This document shows, in pieces, positions 36,761 through 40,751 of a stretch of 40,751 nt of DNA. Within the stretch, counting starts at the first letter, position 1. Every line of letters starts with the position of its first letter. The position numbers and the translations under genes are program-made. The DNA is taken from NCBI RefSeq assembly GCF_000765905.2, contig NZ_JRPL02000021.1:1-40751 (forward strand), read 5' to 3'. The stretch is from Helicobacter trogontum (GTDB taxonomy: Bacteria; Campylobacterota; Campylobacteria; Campylobacterales; Helicobacteraceae). The notes under the pieces are model-generated. The model did no database searches and was not told the origin of the DNA. It saw only the letters and a program-made list of their open reading frames with translations.

Positions 36761-37051
36761 ATGATAATGCTTGATGTTTATATGCGTTTTGAAATAAAAG
36801 ATAATGTTATTGATTTGTTGCTTGCAAATGGTTATGATGATTTCTTTTTTATCGAAGCAAAGAAATATGCAGCAAAAAATATGCTTTTAAGTGATGAAGA
36901 GCAAGTAAGTGGACGACAAAATTATGCTATTATTAAGCTTTACTTAAATGATACTGCAGCAAGTATGCTTGCAAGTCTTATTAAAGAAGAGTTTAAGGAT
37001 GTACGTGTGTTTGCGGTAGAATGCCAACCACTTGCATTTTTTGACATGTAA
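36761..37051 (+). CDS. DUF3240 (PII-like fold) family protein
   Basis: A 96-residue protein resembling DUF3240, small ferredoxin-like-fold proteins often encoded beside heavy-metal RND efflux pumps. Matching features are the opening MLDVYMRFEIKDNVIDLLLA, the central LLSDEEQVSGRQNYAII, and a terminal alpha-beta unit ending VFAVECQPLAFF. I start at the ATG at 36761, which has AAGGGG 6 nt upstream; the frame is open from 36725 without a comparable site. No efflux gene is in this window, so the usual partner is missing or elsewhere. The role is unknown; a PII-like sensor function is family-level inference. gmd follows 90 bp downstream. Confidence 0.75.
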   Translation: MIMLDVYMRFEIKDNVIDLLLANGYDDFFFIEAKKYAAKNMLLSDEEQVSGRQNYAIIKLYLNDTAASMLASLIKEEFKDVRVFAVECQPLAFFDM

Positions 37052-37070
37052 TATTTTATTATCTTCATCG

Positions 37071-37081
37071 CCCCCACCCCC
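37071..37081 (+). repeat. Interrupted C tract (C5-A-C5) upstream of gmd
   Basis: CCCCCACCCCC lies 25 bp before the gmd -10 box, in otherwise AT-rich DNA. It may be a former homopolymer tract that once varied promoter spacing and was stabilised by the A. Confidence 0.5.
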
Positions 37082-37106
37082 GTATTGAAACACAAACATT
37101 TTACGA

Positions 37107-37112
37107 TATAAT
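37107..37112 (+). promoter_or_regulatory. -10 box (TATAAT) for gmd
   Basis: Perfect TATAAT 30 bp before the gmd ATG, within TTACGATATAATC. The short leader carries AAAGGAATT as ribosome site. The C5-A-C5 tract lies where RNA polymerase upstream contacts would be. Confidence 0.55.
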
Positions 37113-37141
37113 CAAATTTACTCAAAGTTTAAAGGAATTAT

Positions 37142-38254
37142 ATGGCTAAAGTAGCATTAATTACGGGTATAACTGGGCAAGATGGCGCATATTTAGCAGA
37201 ATTTTTATTAAATAAAGGCTATGAGGTACATGGCATAAAACGTAGAAGTTCGCTTTTTAATACTGACAGGATTGATCATATATACCAGGATATTCATGCA
37301 GATGATGTTCGCTTTCATTTGCATTATGGAGATTTAACAGATTCCACAAATCTTATACGTATTATGCAGGTTGTAAAACCAGATGAGGTTTATAACCTTG
37401 CTGCAATGAGTCATGTAGCCGTAAGTTTTGAGACACCAGAATATACTGCAAATGCTGATGGTATAGGCACACTTAGACTTTTAGAAGCAATTAGAATACT
37501 AGGCATGGAGCATCAAACAAAAATTTATCAAGCTTCTACGAGTGAGCTATATGGTTTGGTTCAAGCAGTCCCACAAAATGAAAACACACCATTTTATCCA
37601 CGATCACCCTATGCGTGTGCGAAACTTTATGCATATTGGATTACGATTAACTACAGAGAGGCATATAATATGTTTGCAAGTAATGGTATCTTGTTTAATC
37701 ATGAAAGTCCTATTCGTGGTGAAACTTTTGTAACTCGGAAAATCACTCGAGGTGTGAGTAAAATTGCACTTGGTTTGCAAGATAAACTCTATTTAGGGAA
37801 TCTTTCTGCAAAAAGAGATTGGGGACATGCAAAAGACTATGTAGAAGCGATGTATCTTATTTTGCAACAAGATAAGGCACAAGACTTTGTCATTGCAACA
37901 GGCATTACAACAGAGGTAAGAGACTTTGTAAAACTAAGCTTTAAAGAAGTTGGTATAGATATTGAGTTTAAGGGGAGTGGTGTAAATGAAGTGGGTGTTG
38001 TAGCAAAATGTTATGGGGATTATAAACTACCTATTGGCAAGGAAGTTGTTGCAGTTGATTCTCGTTATTTTCGACCTACAGAAGTAGATTTATTGCTTGG
38101 AGATCCAAGTAAGGCACAAAAGATTTTAGGATGGAAGCCAAAATACAATCTTTCTATGCTTGTTGCTGATATGATGCAAAGTGATTTAAAACTTATGCAA
38201 AAAGACAAATACTTAAAAGATGGTGGTTATACAATTATGCGTTATTTCGAGTAA
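37142..38254 (+). CDS. gmd: GDP-mannose 4,6-dehydratase
   Basis: NADP-dependent short-chain dehydrogenase that converts GDP-mannose to GDP-4-keto-6-deoxymannose, the precursor of GDP-fucose and related sugars for LPS or flagellin glycans. The nucleotide-binding GITGQDG is at residues 9-15, catalytic TSELYG at 133-138, and the YxxxK pair is Tyr157/Lys161 in [12 protein letters not shown]. The substrate segment [17 protein letters not shown] follows. At 370 residues it is complete. The usual next enzyme, GDP-fucose synthase, is not adjacent; instead a Maf protein follows 216 bp later. Together with the glycosyltransferase at 32902-33962 this marks a surface glycosylation neighbourhood. Confidence 0.96.
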   Translation: MAKVALITGITGQDGAYLAEFLLNKGYEVHGIKRRSSLFNTDRIDHIYQDIHADDVRFHLHYGDLTDSTNLIRIMQVVKPDEVYNLAAMSHVAVSFETPEYTANADGIGTLRLLEAIRILGMEHQTKIYQASTSELYGLVQAVPQNENTPFYPRSPYACAKLYAYWITINYREAYNMFASNGILFNHESPIRGETFVTRKITRGVSKIALGLQDKLYLGNLSAKRDWGHAKDYVEAMYLILQQDKAQDFVIATGITTEVRDFVKLSFKEVGIDIEFKGSGVNEVGVVAKCYGDYKLPIGKEVVAVDSRYFRPTEVDLLLGDPSKAQKILGWKPKYNLSMLVADMMQSDLKLMQKDKYLKDGGYTIMRYFE

Positions 38255-38424
38255 AATAAAGTGTAATGAAGATTGCAAGTTACTGCGTTTGTGATTTAAG
38301 GGTTTATGATAGATTTGCAGCGATGGAAGATGATGACAGCTTTACAAATAAGATAATAAGTCATAATTCATACCAACATAAATACAGCTAAAAGGTCTAT
38401 ATTTTATAATCTACAAAAATATAT

Positions 38425-38430
38425 TATAAT
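38425..38430 (+). promoter_or_regulatory. -10 box (TATAAT) for the Maf gene
   Basis: Perfect TATAAT 40 bp upstream of the Maf ATG; another TATAAT is at 38405-38410. This suggests the gene has its own promoter rather than depending on gmd. Confidence 0.45.
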
Positions 38431-38470
38431 AGCATTTACTATTATCACAAATTCATGCAATGAGGAAGAA

Positions 38471-40549
38471 ATGGCAAAGCAAGGGAAAATAAAAAAGTCA
38501 CAAGATGGACATAAAGATATAGATAAAGAAGAATTGCAAGAAACAGCATGTAAGCCACTTGGCATGGTTATGCAAGATCTAGATTCACAAAAAACCCAAA
38601 CACAGATCAATGAAAACTCTATTTATGAACGAAACCTACATGCTTTAAGCGTTAGGGATCCACTCCTTTTTTATAATCTTTTAGAAATAAAAACAAATAC
38701 GCAATATGAAGTCTTTATGGGAAATGACAGTGCAAACTTTAATATCATTGAACTACAGAGCAACACTCCACTTTATAAAGGCGATCCTTTACAAGAAAAT
38801 CTAGAAATATTGAAGAATTATGAAATATATCGTTATTATCCATATTTATATGCCTATGGTTTAGGCAATGGAATCTTATATCGCATGATGCTTGGTAGCG
38901 AGATTTTAAAACGCATTGTAGTAATTGAGCCAGAGCTAGAGATCATTTATATTGTGCTTAACCTCATTGATTTTAGTGAAGAGATTTTAAGCAATCGACT
39001 TATTTTGTTACATTCCCCACAATGCAACTTTAATATGATTAATTCCTTATTTGACATGGACAAATTCTCTAAAGTGTATTCTAAAGTTTATGATTTGCTT
39101 TTGCCAAATAATTATTATGAAAAATATAGCGATGAGATTCTAAAAATTAACAAAGACTTTGTAGCTGCCATTGAACATGGCGTGATTAGTGTTGGTAATG
39201 ATACAAAAGATGCTATCGTTGGAATAAAGCAACATATTGAAAACATGAAATATTCACTCTATGCTCCAAGCCTCATGGAAATCCATAGCAAACTTAAAGG
39301 TAGGGATACAGCAATTATTATTTCCACAGGACCAAGTCTTTATAAGCAACTTGATACACTTAAAGAAATTGCTCCCTATGCGACACTCTTTTGTATCGAT
39401 GCGAGTTTTCCAGTGCTTACGAAGCATGGTATAAAGCCAGATATTGTGTTTTCTTTAGAAAGGGTAAAAGAAAGTGCAAAATTCTACACAGATACGCCTG
39501 TGGAGGCACAAGAAGGTGTAATCTTCTCTCTCACTTCAATTGTGCATGAGGATACTATACGTGCGATACAAAAAGGTGTAAAGCAATTTAGCTTCCGTCC
39601 GTTTGGATATACAACACTTTTTAACTTTTATGAGTATGGCTATCTTGGTATTGGTATGAGTGCGGCAAATATGGCGTATGAGCTAGTTGTGCATTCGCAG
39701 TTTAAACGCTGTATTATTATAGGACAAGATTTAGCCTTTGGAGAAGATGGTTCAAGCCATTCTAAAGGTGCAGTCTATGGTGAAAATGAGATTAAACCTA
39801 AAAAAGACAAGATTTATGTAGAAAAATATGGTGGTGGTGGTGTAGTAGAGACCACAGAAGTATGGAAACTTTTTTTAAATTTTTATGAAAAAGACATAGC
39901 AAATACGCCTTATAAAATAGAAGTGATTAATGCTACTGAGGGCGGAGCAAGGATACGTGGAACTATCGAGATGCCCTTCAAAGAGGCTTGTGCTCTCATC
40001 CCAAAAGTAAAGAAAAAACCAATCAAACTTAAAGCCCCAAGCCCTGCACATGCAAAAAAGAATATGGAAAAAGCGATTGAAATTTGTCAAAACTGGATTG
40101 ATTATGGTGAGTTACAACAAGAAAAAGTTGAAAGTGTCTTTTTGGAATTGGTAGAGTTTTTGCAGGAAATAGAAGAACTTAATCGTAAAAATCAACTAGA
40201 AAAATTTAATTATGAGACAATGGATAAATTAATAGATTCTATTGATGAAATTAAGGATATTTTTAATTCAAGAGTTTTTCACGATTACTTCACAGACGCT
40301 TTACAATCTTATATCTTTCATCAAGAGCTAGACATAGCTCAACTTTTGGTACGACCAATCAATAATGAAGATGATAAAAGAGGAAAAGAGTTAGAATGGC
40401 TATATCATCATAGATATTGGTTGTTTAGTCTTGCAGGTGGTATTGACACCGTGGTGACAGTCGTGCGTAAAGCTTTAGAATATCTTAGTGGCGAAAAGTA
40501 TGAAAGTTTAAAGGACAAAGAAAAGAAAACAAAAGAAGAAGCAAAGTGA
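38471..40549 (+). CDS. Motility accessory factor (Maf/DUF115), flagellin glycosylation
   Basis: A 692-residue Maf-family protein. Members are thought to transfer nonulosonic acids such as pseudaminic acid onto flagellin and are needed for motility in Campylobacter and Helicobacter. The DUF115/MptE-like core spans about residues 270-480: GRDTAIIISTGPSLYKQL (278-295), FCIDASFPVLTKHGIKPDIV, then IGQDLAFGEDGSSHSKGA, the expected nucleotide-sugar fold. The N-terminal region (about 50-240) contains EIYRYYPYLYAYGLGNGILY, also typical. The first 45 residues are Lys/Gln-rich and probably disordered. GAGGAAG precedes the ATG at 38471. No flagellin gene lies in the window. The exact sugar is not deducible. 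Confidence 0.93.
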   Translation: MAKQGKIKKSQDGHKDIDKEELQETACKPLGMVMQDLDSQKTQTQINENSIYERNLHALSVRDPLLFYNLLEIKTNTQYEVFMGNDSANFNIIELQSNTPLYKGDPLQENLEILKNYEIYRYYPYLYAYGLGNGILYRMMLGSEILKRIVVIEPELEIIYIVLNLIDFSEEILSNRLILLHSPQCNFNMINSLFDMDKFSKVYSKVYDLLLPNNYYEKYSDEILKINKDFVAAIEHGVISVGNDTKDAIVGIKQHIENMKYSLYAPSLMEIHSKLKGRDTAIIISTGPSLYKQLDTLKEIAPYATLFCIDASFPVLTKHGIKPDIVFSLERVKESAKFYTDTPVEAQEGVIFSLTSIVHEDTIRAIQKGVKQFSFRPFGYTTLFNFYEYGYLGIGMSAANMAYELVVHSQFKRCIIIGQDLAFGEDGSSHSKGAVYGENEIKPKKDKIYVEKYGGGGVVETTEVWKLFLNFYEKDIANTPYKIEVINATEGGARIRGTIEMPFKEACALIPKVKKKPIKLKAPSPAHAKKNMEKAIEICQNWIDYGELQQEKVESVFLELVEFLQEIEELNRKNQLEKFNYETMDKLIDSIDEIKDIFNSRVFHDYFTDALQSYIFHQELDIAQLLVRPINNEDDKRGKELEWLYHHRYWLFSLAGGIDTVVTVVRKALEYLSGEKYESLKDKEKKTKEEAK

Positions 40550-40622
40550 TTATAAACTTTTACGTATCTTGACCAAATTAAATGAAATAAATTAGATTTT
40601 ATATCTTTATAAGCAGACATAA

Positions 40623-40751
40623 AAGCACAAAAGGTTTTCTAAGATAAATTCCCAAATTTATAAAGATGCACTAGAAAGCTTTATCAAACATATGCCAGAT
40701 TATGCCTTTACAGATGATCAAAAAGCTTTAGCATACAGCGATTTTATGGCT
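40623..40751 (+). CDS. 5' part of a further coding region, start unclear (runs off the right edge)
   Basis: The frame is open from 40623 to the end and reads like protein: KINSQIYKDALESFIKHMPD then YAFTDDQKALAYSDFMA. An AAAAGG ribosome-like site lies at 40629-40634, but the only codon at a suitable distance is ATA (40644). The first in-frame ATG (40692) has no good site. Either the start is unusual, the first residues are not coding, or the gene is broken at its 5' end. No family recognised. It lies about 75 nt after the Maf gene and may belong to the same glycosylation cluster. Confidence 0.4.

Overview
The window is AT-rich bacterial chromosome from the Campylobacterota, most likely an enterohepatic Helicobacter species. 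I base this on protein resemblance and gene order: an HslV with a short leader before its catalytic threonines, the polyprenyl synthetase-hemA pair, separate NifS and three-domain NifU proteins, a HemW with a TTG start, Hof- and FadL-like outer membrane proteins, and a DUF115/Maf flagellin-glycosylation protein. These look like H. pylori counterparts, but leuC/leuD and a PhoA-type alkaline phosphatase are added. I saw no rRNA, tRNA, CRISPR array, transposase or prophage gene. No species call is made.

Layout, left to right. 1-5142 (minus strand): the start of a TPR-like gene, a FadL-family outer membrane protein with an odd N-terminal extension, a second outer membrane barrel, and leuD. 5143-6154: about 1 kb with no convincing gene. 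6155-10544 (minus): ychF and a greatly enlarged hypF. 10846-13201 (plus): polyprenyl diphosphate synthase and hemA, an apparent operon. 13987-19649 (minus): a small Cys-rich protein, gyrA, hslU/hslV (overlapping by 4 bp) and greA. 19754-20476 (plus): an alpha/beta hydrolase. 20602-23379 (minus): a secreted 2H phosphoesterase followed by a periplasmic alkaline phosphatase, possibly a phosphate-scavenging pair. 23675-28743 (plus): hemW, dcd, nifS, a lipoprotein gene and nifU. 28744-29777: a long sparse region holding a remnant of a small coiled-coil/membrane protein. 29778-32710: a lipoprotein (minus), then a secreted protein and an enlarged pdxA (plus). 32902-33962 (minus): a family 2 glycosyltransferase split by a 12-base C tract, hence phase-variable and out of frame here. 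34647-36418 (plus): a flavodoxin-fold quinone reductase and leuC. 36761-40751 (plus): a DUF3240 protein, gmd, a Maf/DUF115 protein and the beginning of another coding region.

Three themes stand out. (1) Surface and flagellar glycosylation: gmd, Maf and the switchable glycosyltransferase lie within 8 kb. (2) Several housekeeping enzymes (HypF, PdxA, the prenyl synthetase and perhaps FadL) carry extra in-frame, low-complexity protein segments. Some of these are dense in the word AGATTCT/AGAATCT, which is also frequent throughout the window, including noncoding DNA. (3) Several intergenic spaces contain strong AT-rich inverted repeats (a perfect 30-bp palindrome at 23543-23572, 17-bp arms at 25609-25645, 11-bp arms at 34527-34552) next to promoters. 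They look like operators or hairpins of unknown function.
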